This document shows positions 39,725-49,626 of a DNA stretch of 64,000 bases, one piece after another. The position numbers and the translations under genes are program-made. Source of the DNA: Nitrospira sp. Lineage in GTDB: Bacteria > Nitrospirota > Nitrospiria > Nitrospirales > Nitrospiraceae. The notes beneath the pieces were generated by a model. The model was given only the letters and a program-made list of their open reading frames with translations. It ran no database searches and was not told where the DNA came from. Numbering within the stretch: the stretch's first letter is position 1; each line of letters starts with the position of its first letter. The DNA is taken from contig JANDJC010000004.1 in the NCBI GenBank assembly GCA_024331045.1, forward strand, positions 43,778-107,777, given 5' to 3'.

Positions 39725-40423
39725 CTAGAGTAATTCGCGGCGGATTTTGATGGGGATTTTAGCCTTGAGAGCGTCCTGGTAAGCAGCGAGCGCGCGTTGT
39801 TGTTTCTGAAGCAACATGTCCTGAACGGCGCGTTCCCTGCTGCCAATCAGGTCGGCTCCATCGCCGTCCGGACCTCGTGTCGCGAGGGCTTGGCTTTCCG
39901 CCAGCTCTGCAGGAGTGAGGGCGATGGAATGGCGAACCATCATGCGCGCCTTGCCGGCCAGCAGTTCTTGTTTTTGGGCTGCTTCGAAGGCGGCGGGGGT
40001 CCAATGATTGGCCGCGAGGAGACGTCGATAGAGATCCGGATCAAATGCCCCATTTTTTTGGAAATCGGGAATCTGAAGGATCGTTTCACGCAGGTCCGTA
40101 TCGGAGACCGTAATCCCCATCTCCTGGGCGGCGATGACCCAGAGTCGGTTTTCCACCAGTTGGTCAACCACGAGTTGCTTAAAGGTTTCGTCATTGAGGT
40201 CACCGCCGCCTCGCTCTTTATAGGCCCGGTACATTATCTCGTAGGCGCGTCGGAATTCATCGCGGGAAACGGTGAGGTCGCCAACTGTCGCGATCGTGTT
40301 GGTTGATTGTTCGCCGAATCCCCACCACCCCATTGTGATGACGAACGCAACGGCTAGGATGCCCATGATCGACTTAAGTAACCAAGGGTAATTATGGGCG
40401 GCATTTCGAATCGCCTTGATCAT
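39725..40423 (-). CDS. Membrane-anchored SurA-N-like protein without PPIase domain
   Basis: A 232-aa product. The ATG at 40423 (MIKAIRNAAHNYPWLLK) follows AAGGTGAAAG; an upstream in-frame start at 40489 is unlikely. One transmembrane helix at about 17-37 anchors it, then a SurA/PpiD-type chaperone helical domain: VTVGDL-like strand, SRDEFRRAYEIMYRAYKERG, LVVDQLVENRLWVIAAQEMGI, and DTDLRETILQIPDFQ. No parvulin PPIase domain follows; the protein ends after a basic helical stretch. It is probably a periplasmic folding or secretion helper. Convergent with queA. Confidence 0.82.
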   Translation of the reverse strand: MIKAIRNAAHNYPWLLKSIMGILAVAFVITMGWWGFGEQSTNTIATVGDLTVSRDEFRRAYEIMYRAYKERGGGDLNDETFKQLVVDQLVENRLWVIAAQEMGITVSDTDLRETILQIPDFQKNGAFDPDLYRRLLAANHWTPAAFEAAQKQELLAGKARMMVRHSIALTPAELAESQALATRGPDGDGADLIGSRERAVQDMLLQKQQRALAAYQDALKAKIPIKIRRELL

Positions 40424-40626
40424 GTTTCTTTCACCTTGTTTCAGAGGACAGACGGAGTCCATTGTACTTGTCCGGTGATCGCATGACAAGACGAGAAGCA
40501 GGCACGGTTGCTTCGGTAGAGGAGCAGACCGTCTCGCTCTTACCGCCTCGTTCGGTGTCCCAGTACGGATGGTGGAGGGTGCGGGTGACAGTTCAAGATC
40601 AACTCAGCGTAAAGAACGGTCTTTGT

Positions 40627-40655
40627 TTGAGCGAGATAGCGGTTTTTGTTATATT
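40627..40655 (+). promoter_or_regulatory. Promoter of the RDD gene
   Basis: TTGAGC at 40627-40632, 17-bp spacer, TATATT at 40650-40655, 24 bp before the start codon. A leader that short still leaves room for the AAAGGAG site. Confidence 0.45.
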
Positions 40656-40678
40656 GCCAATAGTTTAAAGGAGATGCC

Positions 40679-41137
40679 TTGACAGGCGAGGGGCTGACCT
40701 CCAAGGTGCTGGAACAGGCGGTTTATCCGAAGGCCCACGTTCTGAATCGGTTCGTTGCCAAGCTCATCGATCTGTTCATCGTCGCCGCTGCGAGTGAAAT
40801 GGCTTCCCCGGTGGGGTTTCTTTCCGGCCTGGCCTACATCTTGATTGCGGACGGCTTTGCAGGGGGCAGGAGTCTCGGCAAGCGGTTGATTGGGCTTGAA
40901 ACGATACGATTGGACCGTCGGGAGCCCGCCGGGTTTAGGGAATCAATCCTGCGGAATGTGCCGTTTGGCTGTGCGCAGATCGCGTTTTCGATTCCCTGGA
41001 TCGGATGGCTTATGTCCTTGGCGATCGTGGCGTTTGAGAGTTTGTTGATTATCGGTAACGAGCAGGGGCGGCGTCTGGGCGATGAAGTGGCTGGGACCCA
41101 GGTGTTGGATGCCGGCCAGTTGGTAGTGCCGGACTGA
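40679..41137 (+). CDS. RDD-family membrane protein
   Basis: A 152-aa protein starting with a rare TTG, decided by AAAGGAG six bases upstream. The RDD pattern is present: LNRFVAKLIDLFIV in helix 1, AGGRSLGKRLIGLETI, and QGRRLGDEVAGTQVLD at the end. Three hydrophobic helices are evident. The function of single-domain RDD proteins is poorly known; transport has been proposed for some. It precedes mreB by 63 bp and may share its transcript. Confidence 0.85.
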   Translation: MTGEGLTSKVLEQAVYPKAHVLNRFVAKLIDLFIVAAASEMASPVGFLSGLAYILIADGFAGGRSLGKRLIGLETIRLDRREPAGFRESILRNVPFGCAQIAFSIPWIGWLMSLAIVAFESLLIIGNEQGRRLGDEVAGTQVLDAGQLVVPD

Positions 41138-42250
<1,113 letters not shown>

Positions 42251-42263
42251 GGTCCATCCCACG

Positions 42264-43142
42264 ATGCGGATGGTCAATTTTCGTGCATCGTACAATACCG
42301 GACGGCTGGTCGCTGTTCTCGCAGTCGTTCTTCTGGTCGGTTTTCTTCTTTTGCCTACCCAATTTCAACAGATCTTTCAGCAAGCCGGAAGTCCTGTGGG
42401 ATGGGTGGTCAGCTGGCCCCTGCGCGCCATGGCCGGGGTCAAGGATGGTCTGGCGGATCTGTGGAACGGCTATGTCGCGTTGCGAGGGGTTGAGGCTGAA
42501 AACCGGGAACTCCGCAAAGAAATCGAGTACCTAAAGGGTCAGAACAGTCAACTGCGGGAAGCGGCTGCCGCCACTGATCGGCTGGCTGCCTTGTTGGAGT
42601 TCAAGCAGCAGGCCGGCATTCCAACGATCGCAGCTCAGGTCATCGGCCGTGACACAGGCAACTGGTATCGGGCCATTATTCTTAACAAGGGGGAGGCGGA
42701 TGGATTGCGGCCGGACATGGGGGTGATCACGCCGGCTGGTGTGGTGGGACGCATTGTCAAAACGACGGCTGCGACATCGGTCGTGCTGTTGGTGACGGAT
42801 CCCAATAACGCGATTGCAGGGGTGGTGCAGCGGACACGAGACGAAGGGATCGTGGAAGGAACGGCAAGTGGGTTGGCCCGGCTGAAATATATCCCGATGT
42901 TGTCTGATGCGCGGCCGGGGGATCAGGTGGTGACTTCTGGGCTTGTGGGAGGGTTTCCCAAAGGGTTGGCGATTGGAACGATCACCAAGATTCATAAAGA
43001 AGATGGAGGCTTGTTTCTTTCGGCTGAACTGACCCCGGCGGTGGAGGGTGAGCATATTGAGGAGGTCTTGGTGATTCAGCCTCTTTCTGTGCCAGGCGAG
43101 GGAGAACGTCAGGGGGCGTTCAAGGGGAAGTCTAAGTCATGA
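42264..43142 (+). CDS. mreC: Rod-shape-determining protein MreC
   Basis: Bitopic periplasmic scaffold of the elongasome (292 aa). One transmembrane helix near 13-31 (VAVLAVVLLVGFLLLPTQF), a coiled coil (about 70-100, EAENRELRKEIEYLKGQN), then the beta-barrel core with DTGNWYRAIILNKGEADGL, VVGRIVKT and VVTSGLVGGFPKGLAIG. Overlaps mreD by 4 bp. Confidence 0.95.
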   Translation: MRMVNFRASYNTGRLVAVLAVVLLVGFLLLPTQFQQIFQQAGSPVGWVVSWPLRAMAGVKDGLADLWNGYVALRGVEAENRELRKEIEYLKGQNSQLREAAAATDRLAALLEFKQQAGIPTIAAQVIGRDTGNWYRAIILNKGEADGLRPDMGVITPAGVVGRIVKTTAATSVVLLVTDPNNAIAGVVQRTRDEGIVEGTASGLARLKYIPMLSDARPGDQVVTSGLVGGFPKGLAIGTITKIHKEDGGLFLSAELTPAVEGEHIEEVLVIQPLSVPGEGERQGAFKGKSKS

Positions 43143-43642
43143 GAGTGTTGGTGTGGTCGGCACTCATTGCGGTGTTGGTTCCTCTTCAATCCGTCTTGCT
43201 GCCCTCCATCAAGATCGGAGGAGCAATGGCCGACTTTGGCTTAGTCGCCGCTTGCCTCGCCGGGGTATTAGGAGGCGAGCTTCATGGACTGTTGGTTGGT
43301 CTTGCGATGGGATGGGTTATGAGCCTGTTCTCGGTTATTGATCCCGTGGTGGCCATGGGGATCAAAGGAGCGGCGGGATATGTGGCCGGCTTTGCCGGAC
43401 GCTATCTGGTTTCTCTCTCGCCATTGATTGTTGCGATAGGAATGGGGGTGCTCTCTTGTGGCGCCGGATTGGCGACGGCGCTCTTGCTGTCGCTCCATGA
43501 GGTTCAAAACGGGTGGTGGGCCTTGCGGGTTGTGGTGCTGCCGCAGGCAGTGCTGGATGCCTTGGTTGGCGGTGTGTTGTACTGGGGGCTCGCAAGCCGC
43601 TATGGCATGGGGCGATGGCTGGGAGAGCATCGGGCAGCGTGA
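43139..43642 (+). CDS. mreD: Rod-shape-determining protein MreD
   Basis: Integral membrane component of the elongasome (167 aa) with about five hydrophobic helices. Starts MRVLVWSALIAVLVPLQSVLL; sequence is poorly conserved in the family, so the call rests on topology, length and position between mreC and the PBP2 gene. Confidence 0.9.
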   Translation: MRVLVWSALIAVLVPLQSVLLPSIKIGGAMADFGLVAACLAGVLGGELHGLLVGLAMGWVMSLFSVIDPVVAMGIKGAAGYVAGFAGRYLVSLSPLIVAIGMGVLSCGAGLATALLLSLHEVQNGWWALRVVVLPQAVLDALVGGVLYWGLASRYGMGRWLGEHRAA

Positions 43643-43649
43643 GGACATC

Positions 43650-45530
43650 ATGCTGGGCAGTTATTCGGAAGCGGAATATGGCGATTTCCAGCGACGGCTG
43701 ATCATCCTCCGAGCGGGTCTGCTATTGGTGGTGGCGCTACTGGGATTGCGGCTGTGGCACCTCCAAATCAAGGAAGGCGCCTACTACCGGGACCTTTCAG
43801 AAAACAATCGCACCAGGCAAGTCTTAATGGAGCCGGCTCGTGGGTTGATCTACGATCGGCACGGGGTTCTGTTGGCCAACAATGTGCCGAGTTTCAGCCT
43901 CTATGTAGCCTTGGAAGAGGTCAAAGACCGGGAGGCATTGATTCAGAAATTGTCCAATTTGTTGGAGCTGGATCCTGCATTTATTCGAAAGAAGCTGGGG
44001 GGCAAGGGGGGAAAGCTCGTGCCACGTAAGATCAAAGATCGGTTGACCCTTCGTGATGCCGTCTTGATAGAGTCTCATCGGCTGGATCTCCCAGGCGTGA
44101 TGATCCAGGTTGAATCGCAGCGGAACTATCCCGGAGGGGTGACGGCGTCTCATCTGTTGGGGTATGTCGGGGAGGTGTCGGCCGAGCAACTGGAGAAGCC
44201 CGAGTTTTCCGATCTTCATCAGGGTAGTATCGTGGGACAGTATGGGATCGAAAAGTCATTTGATCGGTACGTACGAGGCAAGGCCGGGTATAAACGAGTT
44301 GAGGTGGATGCCCATGGTCATGAAAAGAAATCTGTGGTCGTGGAAAAGCCACAGCCCGGCAATGATTTGTATCTGACGATCGATGTGCGGCTGCAAAAAT
44401 TGGCGGAGGACTTGTTGGGGCGGGAATCCGGTGCCATCGTGGCGTTGGATCCGAACAACGGAGATGTGTTGGCCATGGCCAGCCGCCCCGCTTTCGATCC
44501 CAACGTGCTGTCGAGGGAACTGACTCCTAGGCAGTGGGCCGAGATTGTGCAGGATGAGGGGCGTCCCCTGAATAACCGAGCCTCTCAAGGGCAATATCCG
44601 CCCGGTTCCACCTTCAAGGTGCCGATGGCGATCGCCGCGTTGGAGTCGAAAACGGTCTCGCCGTCGAGCACGGTGTTTTGCAACGGCGGCTACCAGTTTG
44701 GCAATCGAACGTTCCGTGATTGGAAAGCGACCGGCCATGGTGCCGTCAACGTGCACAGTGCGCTCGTCCATTCCTGTGACGTGTACTTTTATACAATCGG
44801 TCAGCGGATGGGCATCGACTTGATGGCCCAATTTGGCAAGCAATTTGGGTTGGGCCAGAGCACGGGCATCAATCTGCCTTCCGAACGAAGTGGCATCATG
44901 CCTTCGACGGAGTGGAAGAAAAAGGTCAAGAAAGAACCGTGGTTGCCGGGAGAGACTATCTCGGTGGCCATCGGTCAAGGGTATGTGACGGTGACCCCTC
45001 TCCAGATGGCCAATTTGATCGCGACGGTCGCCAATGACGGCGTTCAGTACCGGCCCCGCTTAGTGTGGGCGGTGATGGATCGAAGCACGGGCAATTTGGT
45101 GGAACTGCCGGCAGTGCCGCAAGGGAGAGTCAACGCCAAACCGGAAACGTTTCGTCTCATCAAAGAGGCGTTGGCCGATGTGGTGAAGGTCGGAACGGCG
45201 ACGAGAGCAAAATCGTCAATGGTGACAATCGGCGGAAAAACCGGGACGGCCCAAGTCGCGGCGCTCCGCACCGGTCCGGAGGAGTCCATCCCGAAAAAAT
45301 TCCGCGACCATGCCTGGTTTGTTGCTTTTGCACCGATAGAGTCACCGAAGATCGCCGTGGCGGTGTTGGTTGAGCACATGGGACACGGCGGTTCCGCGGC
45401 GGCCCCTCTGGCGAAGGAGGTCATCGAGGCATATTTCAAACTGAATGACGAGTCTTCGATTGGTGGCTCCGAAGCCCCCACCGGTTCTTCCACCGCTCCG
45501 TCGTCGCAGGCAGGGGCGGCATCATTATGA
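43650..45530 (+). CDS. mrdA: Penicillin-binding protein 2
   Basis: Class B transpeptidase for lateral wall growth (626 aa). The ATG at 43650, eight bases after the mreD stop, is chosen; the frame runs back through mreD. One N-terminal membrane helix (about 20-38) precedes the pedestal domain with PARGLIYDRHGVLLANNVPSFSL and GYVGEVS. Transpeptidase motifs: S-x-x-K as STFK (Ser320, Lys323), S-C-D in the SxN position, and KTG at about 530 in IGGKTGTAQ. A Ser/Pro-rich tail ends the protein. rodA follows. Confidence 0.96.
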   Translation: MLGSYSEAEYGDFQRRLIILRAGLLLVVALLGLRLWHLQIKEGAYYRDLSENNRTRQVLMEPARGLIYDRHGVLLANNVPSFSLYVALEEVKDREALIQKLSNLLELDPAFIRKKLGGKGGKLVPRKIKDRLTLRDAVLIESHRLDLPGVMIQVESQRNYPGGVTASHLLGYVGEVSAEQLEKPEFSDLHQGSIVGQYGIEKSFDRYVRGKAGYKRVEVDAHGHEKKSVVVEKPQPGNDLYLTIDVRLQKLAEDLLGRESGAIVALDPNNGDVLAMASRPAFDPNVLSRELTPRQWAEIVQDEGRPLNNRASQGQYPPGSTFKVPMAIAALESKTVSPSSTVFCNGGYQFGNRTFRDWKATGHGAVNVHSALVHSCDVYFYTIGQRMGIDLMAQFGKQFGLGQSTGINLPSERSGIMPSTEWKKKVKKEPWLPGETISVAIGQGYVTVTPLQMANLIATVANDGVQYRPRLVWAVMDRSTGNLVELPAVPQGRVNAKPETFRLIKEALADVVKVGTATRAKSSMVTIGGKTGTAQVAALRTGPEESIPKKFRDHAWFVAFAPIESPKIAVAVLVEHMGHGGSAAAPLAKEVIEAYFKLNDESSIGGSEAPTGSSTAPSSQAGAASL

Positions 45531-45548
45531 TGATTGAGCGAGTGGCTT

Positions 45549-46670
45549 ATGATTGAACGAATGGCTGAGGGTCGCGGGTTTGACACATTCGATCTCCGCT
45601 ACGTGGGCTTGATCCTCGCCATTCTGGGAATTGGTGTCTTGTCCATTCATAGCGCAACCCACAATCAGGAAGCCGGCGCCGCGCCCTATTATCTCAAACA
45701 ATTGGCATGGATCGGGATCGGTGCGGTGGCGTTTGTCATCCTCTGGGCCTGGGATTATCACGCCATTGCTCGGCTGGCCTACCCCGCGTATGCTCTTGTG
45801 CTGCTGCTCTTGGTGTTCGTTCTTTTTGAAGGACGGACGAGCAAGGGGGCACAGCGATGGATTGCGCTGGGGCCATTCAGTTTTCAACCATCGGAGTTTG
45901 CCAAGCTGGTGTTGGTCGTGGTCTTGGCTCACTACTATTCGAAGGCGCCTCGCGTCGGGTGGCTGCAGCGGGTGATCGTACCAGGCCTCTTGGTCTTGCC
46001 CGGCCTGCTGCTGATTCTGAAGCAGCCGGATCTTGGAAGTGGCTTGAGCTTTGTCGCGGTCTATGCGGCGATGCTGCTGATGGTCGGCGTTCGTTCGCAG
46101 ACTGCGGGCATTGTTTTGTTGTTTTCGGTCATGTTGTTTCCTTTTGTGTGGGAGGGGATCTGGGGAGCGTTGCACGATTATCAGCGGCAACGGATCATGG
46201 CCTTCGTCGATCCGAACTATGACCCAAGTGGCAAGGGGTACCACGCTTTGCAATCGCGGATTGCGATCGGGTCTGGGGAACTGATGGGGAAAGGGCTGTT
46301 CGGCGGCACGCAAAGCCAGTTGAAATTTTTGCCCGAGGGACATACAGACTTCATCTTCGCCGTGTACGCGGAGGAGTGGGGATTTGTGGGAGTGCTGGTT
46401 CTGCTGGCGTTGTTCGTTTCGTTGATTTGGATGTCGTTGGACATTGCGTCGAAGGCCAAAGATCAGTTGGGAGCGCTGCTGGCCGTGGGCATCGCGTCGA
46501 TGTTGTGCTTCTGTATCGTCGTCAACATCGGTATGACGGCGGGCATGTTTCCCATCGTGGGCATTCCCCTGCCATTGGTCAGTTACGGCGGGAGCGCCAC
46601 GGTCATGTCTCTGGCGTCGTTGGGGCTCCTCCTGAACGTGAAGCGGAAGCGGTTGAGTTTATTCTATTGA
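45549..46670 (+). CDS. rodA: SEDS glycosyltransferase RodA
   Basis: Peptidoglycan polymerase partner of PBP2 (373 aa) with about ten membrane helices. Family blocks: SIHSATHNQEAG, RWIALGPFSFQPSEFAKLVLV, KQPDLGSGL, SRIAIGSGELMGKGLFGGTQSQLKFLPEGHTDFIF across the catalytic loops, and GIPLPLVSYGGSATV. The ATG at 45549 is chosen; a TTG at 45534 is an alternative. Confidence 0.95.
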   Translation: MIERMAEGRGFDTFDLRYVGLILAILGIGVLSIHSATHNQEAGAAPYYLKQLAWIGIGAVAFVILWAWDYHAIARLAYPAYALVLLLLVFVLFEGRTSKGAQRWIALGPFSFQPSEFAKLVLVVVLAHYYSKAPRVGWLQRVIVPGLLVLPGLLLILKQPDLGSGLSFVAVYAAMLLMVGVRSQTAGIVLLFSVMLFPFVWEGIWGALHDYQRQRIMAFVDPNYDPSGKGYHALQSRIAIGSGELMGKGLFGGTQSQLKFLPEGHTDFIFAVYAEEWGFVGVLVLLALFVSLIWMSLDIASKAKDQLGALLAVGIASMLCFCIVVNIGMTAGMFPIVGIPLPLVSYGGSATVMSLASLGLLLNVKRKRLSLFY

Positions 46671-46796
46671 CGCTGACGTAAATGGTGGACTGTCTAGAAG
46701 GCTGGCGGTTGCGACGATGATGGTCGTCACCGGTCCTGGGGGAAGCCGTGAGTGGCTGCTTTCAGCAGGCGAGGCCTTCACTCCTAAGGAGTTGCA

Positions 46797-48332
46797 ATGG
46801 GAACCGAGATCGCTATTACGGTGACACGGGAGGAAACCCGCGTCGCGGTTCTTGACAACGGTGTTGTGACTGATTTGTTTGGCGACCGAGCCAAGCACAA
46901 GGACTACGTGGGAAATATCTATAAGGGGCGGGTGGTCAAAGTATTGCCGGGCATGCAGGCGGCGTTTGTCGACATCGGTCTTGAAAAGGCAGCGTTCATG
47001 CATGTGTCGGATCTGTCGCTCGATGCGGAACCCGCAGATATGGTGGTGGAAGCGGAGGAAGACGAAAAGGACGCCGATGTACTGCGGCCGAAGCGTCAGA
47101 GCGCCAAACCGATTGAGGAATTGCTGAGCGAAGGCCAGGAAGTGATGGTCCAGATTTCGAAGGGACCGATTGGGACCAAAGGCTCGCGAGTCACCACCTA
47201 TATTTCACTGCCAGGCCGCTATCTCGTTTTTATGCCGAATGTCGACCATATCGGCGTCTCCCGGCGTATTGCGCGCGAAGAGGAACGGTCGAGGCTCAAG
47301 GATATCATGAAGCGGGTGCGTCGCCCGGGTTGCGGTTATATTGTGCGCACGGTCAGCGAGGGAGTCAAAGAAGAAGATCTTAAGTCAGATGTCGAGTTCC
47401 TCCATGTCCTCTGGCAGGACATCTTGGCCAAACGCGAGCGCATGGCCGCTCCGGCCTTGCTGCACAGTGATTTAAGCTTGAGTTTTCGAGTGGTGCGGGA
47501 CCTGTTTAGCAAGAAGGTGGACAAACTCTGGATCGACTCGCGAGAAGAGTACGAAGCGATCCGCAATTTTGTCCAACGGTTTTCTCCCGAACAAACCTCG
47601 CGGATCCACTTCTATGATAAGGAAGAGCCGCTGTTCGACTATTTAGGGGTCGAGCAAGAAATTGCCCGCGCAATGAGCCGAAAGGTATGGCTCAAATCGG
47701 GCGGGTACTTGGTGATCGATCACACTGAGGCGATGACCGTGATCGACGTCAACACAGGGCGGTTTGTTGGAAAACGGGACCAGGAGGAAACGATTCTTCG
47801 CAACAATCTGGAGGCCGCTCGCGAGGTCGCCTACCAGCTCAAGTTGCGGGGGATCGGCGGCATCATCATCGTCGATTTCATCGACATGGAACGCGAGAAA
47901 AATCGCGAGAAGGTCTACCATGCGTTGGTCGACGCCATGGCCTCCGACAAGGCGCGGACGAGAATTTCTCGCATCTCGGATCTTGGCCTGATCGAAATCT
48001 CACGCGAACGGGTGCGGGAGGACCTGCTGCGGTCGCTCTCCGAGCCCTGCCGCTATTGCGATGGGCGTGGCTATACCAAGTCTCCCACGACGGTGGCCTA
48101 TGAGATTTTCCGGGAGATCAGGCGACTCGAATCGTCTCCTGATCAACGGCGTATTGTCATTGGTGCTCATCCGGCGGTGGCCGAGTTGCTGCAGGACGAG
48201 GAGCGGGGGGGCGTCGAGGCTCTGGAGCAGGAACGGGCTGTCAAAATTGTGGTGGTGTCGGACAGCCAATTGCATTTGGAACAGTACGACCTGGTTGTGA
48301 TGGAATCACGCGGCGTGGGTGCCCTGCCATGA
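46797..48332 (+). CDS. rng: Ribonuclease G/E-family endoribonuclease
   Basis: Endonuclease for rRNA and mRNA processing (511 aa). It has an inserted S1 domain (GNIYKGRVVKVLPGMQAAFVDIGLEKAAFMHVSDL, about residues 38-75, with an acidic insertion at 80-97). The catalytic acidic residues are in MTVIDVNTGRFVGKRD and GGIIIVDFIDME. The Zn-link is CRYCDGRGY, one Cys pair per subunit. It lacks the long C-terminal scaffold of RNase E, so RNase G-like. AAGGAGTTGCA precedes the ATG. It ends the elongasome gene run. Confidence 0.93.
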   Translation: MGTEIAITVTREETRVAVLDNGVVTDLFGDRAKHKDYVGNIYKGRVVKVLPGMQAAFVDIGLEKAAFMHVSDLSLDAEPADMVVEAEEDEKDADVLRPKRQSAKPIEELLSEGQEVMVQISKGPIGTKGSRVTTYISLPGRYLVFMPNVDHIGVSRRIAREEERSRLKDIMKRVRRPGCGYIVRTVSEGVKEEDLKSDVEFLHVLWQDILAKRERMAAPALLHSDLSLSFRVVRDLFSKKVDKLWIDSREEYEAIRNFVQRFSPEQTSRIHFYDKEEPLFDYLGVEQEIARAMSRKVWLKSGGYLVIDHTEAMTVIDVNTGRFVGKRDQEETILRNNLEAAREVAYQLKLRGIGGIIIVDFIDMEREKNREKVYHALVDAMASDKARTRISRISDLGLIEISRERVREDLLRSLSEPCRYCDGRGYTKSPTTVAYEIFREIRRLESSPDQRRIVIGAHPAVAELLQDEERGGVEALEQERAVKIVVVSDSQLHLEQYDLVVMESRGVGALP

Positions 48333-48402
48333 ACCCGCGTGGTGCTGCGACGGGTGCACCAAAGCCCATGTGCCGACTCTTTCCAGACGAGAGCCGAGGA
48401 GC

Positions 48403-49524
48403 ATGGATCAGGAGTCATTGGCAGCATGGCTGACCCTGCAGGCGACTGAGGGGATCGGTGGTCGCACGTTGATCAAGTTGGTCCAACGTTTCGGATCACC
48501 CCAGGCCGTCTTGGCGGCCGATGTCGCCCAGTTGATCGGAGCGGGTTGTAGCAAAACAGTGGCTGAGTCGTTACGTCGAGATCCCACGCTTGATCACAGG
48601 CGGGCAATTGATCGCCAATGTGCCATTATCGAGCGGCTCAATATTCGGGTCTGTTCATTCATGGATCCGGCGTATCCTGCAAGGCTCAAGGCCATTGCCG
48701 ATCCTCCACCGTTGCTGTACGTCACCGGTGATTGGCCGATGTCGGTTGAGGCGGCGGTCGCGATCGTGGGCAGCAGGCGGGCAACACCGAGCGGGCGGAT
48801 AGTGACGGAGCGGATTGCACAAGAATTAGCCGCCCGTGGAGTCGTGATTGTGAGCGGGCTGGCGCGAGGGATCGATGCGGCTGCCCACTGCGGTGCTCTG
48901 GCGGGGAAGGGACGGACCATTGCGGTGTTGGGGTGCGGTATTGATCGAACCTATCCGTCGGAGCACAGAGGGTTACGGCGGCGCATCGAGGAAGCCGGGG
49001 GCGCTGTGGTGTCTGAACTACCTGTCGGAGCGCCGCCACTCGCCCATCATTTTCCGCGGCGCAACAGGATTATCAGCGGGCTGTCGTTGGGTGTGCTGGT
49101 GAGTGAAGCCACCAAGGAGAGTGGATCCCTCATCACGGCAACCCTCGCTTTGGAACAGGGGCGAGAGGTGTTTGCGGTTCCCGGCCCGGTCACCTCCGAG
49201 GCGTACCAAGGGTCGAATGGTTTGATTAAGGAGGGCGCAAAGTTGGTCGAAAGCGCGCAGGACATTGTGGATGAAATTTTGCCTCAAATTGATACCAGCC
49301 TCTTGAAACCACTCACGCGCGGCCATGGATCTTCGGTGTCTGACGAATCGCTCGACAAGGATGATGCCGCCGTGTATGAGGTCTTGTCTGCCGAAGCCCA
49401 GTCAGTGGATGTGGTGATCGAGCGCACCGGGCTTGCTGCTGCTACGGTTGTTGCCAGTCTCCTTACTCTCGAATTGTCGGGGCGTATCCGACAGTTGCCG
49501 GGCCAACAGTATGTCCGGCTGTAG
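48403..49524 (+). CDS. dprA: DNA-processing protein A
   Basis: Binds incoming single-stranded DNA and loads RecA (373 aa). The Rossmann core has VAIVGSRRATPSG, VIVSGLARGIDAAAH, and FPRRNRIISGLSLGVLVSEATKESGSL in segments. An N-terminal helix-hairpin region (AWLTLQATEGIGGRTLIKLV) and a C-terminal winged-helix (DVVIERTGLAAATVVASLLTLELSGRI) complete the usual layout. The ATG at 48403 follows GAGGAGC closely; the frame extends to 48319. topA follows, as in many genomes. Confidence 0.95.
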   Translation: MDQESLAAWLTLQATEGIGGRTLIKLVQRFGSPQAVLAADVAQLIGAGCSKTVAESLRRDPTLDHRRAIDRQCAIIERLNIRVCSFMDPAYPARLKAIADPPPLLYVTGDWPMSVEAAVAIVGSRRATPSGRIVTERIAQELAARGVVIVSGLARGIDAAAHCGALAGKGRTIAVLGCGIDRTYPSEHRGLRRRIEEAGGAVVSELPVGAPPLAHHFPRRNRIISGLSLGVLVSEATKESGSLITATLALEQGREVFAVPGPVTSEAYQGSNGLIKEGAKLVESAQDIVDEILPQIDTSLLKPLTRGHGSSVSDESLDKDDAAVYEVLSAEAQSVDVVIERTGLAAATVVASLLTLELSGRIRQLPGQQYVRL

Positions 49525-49626
49525 GCGCCAACACGGTGCGGTCCGCCGTTCCAGTTGCAGGAATCTCGGATATCTGGTACGGATGAACACAGGAGATTTC
49601 AACGGTCCAAGAAGCACGGGGTTGTC

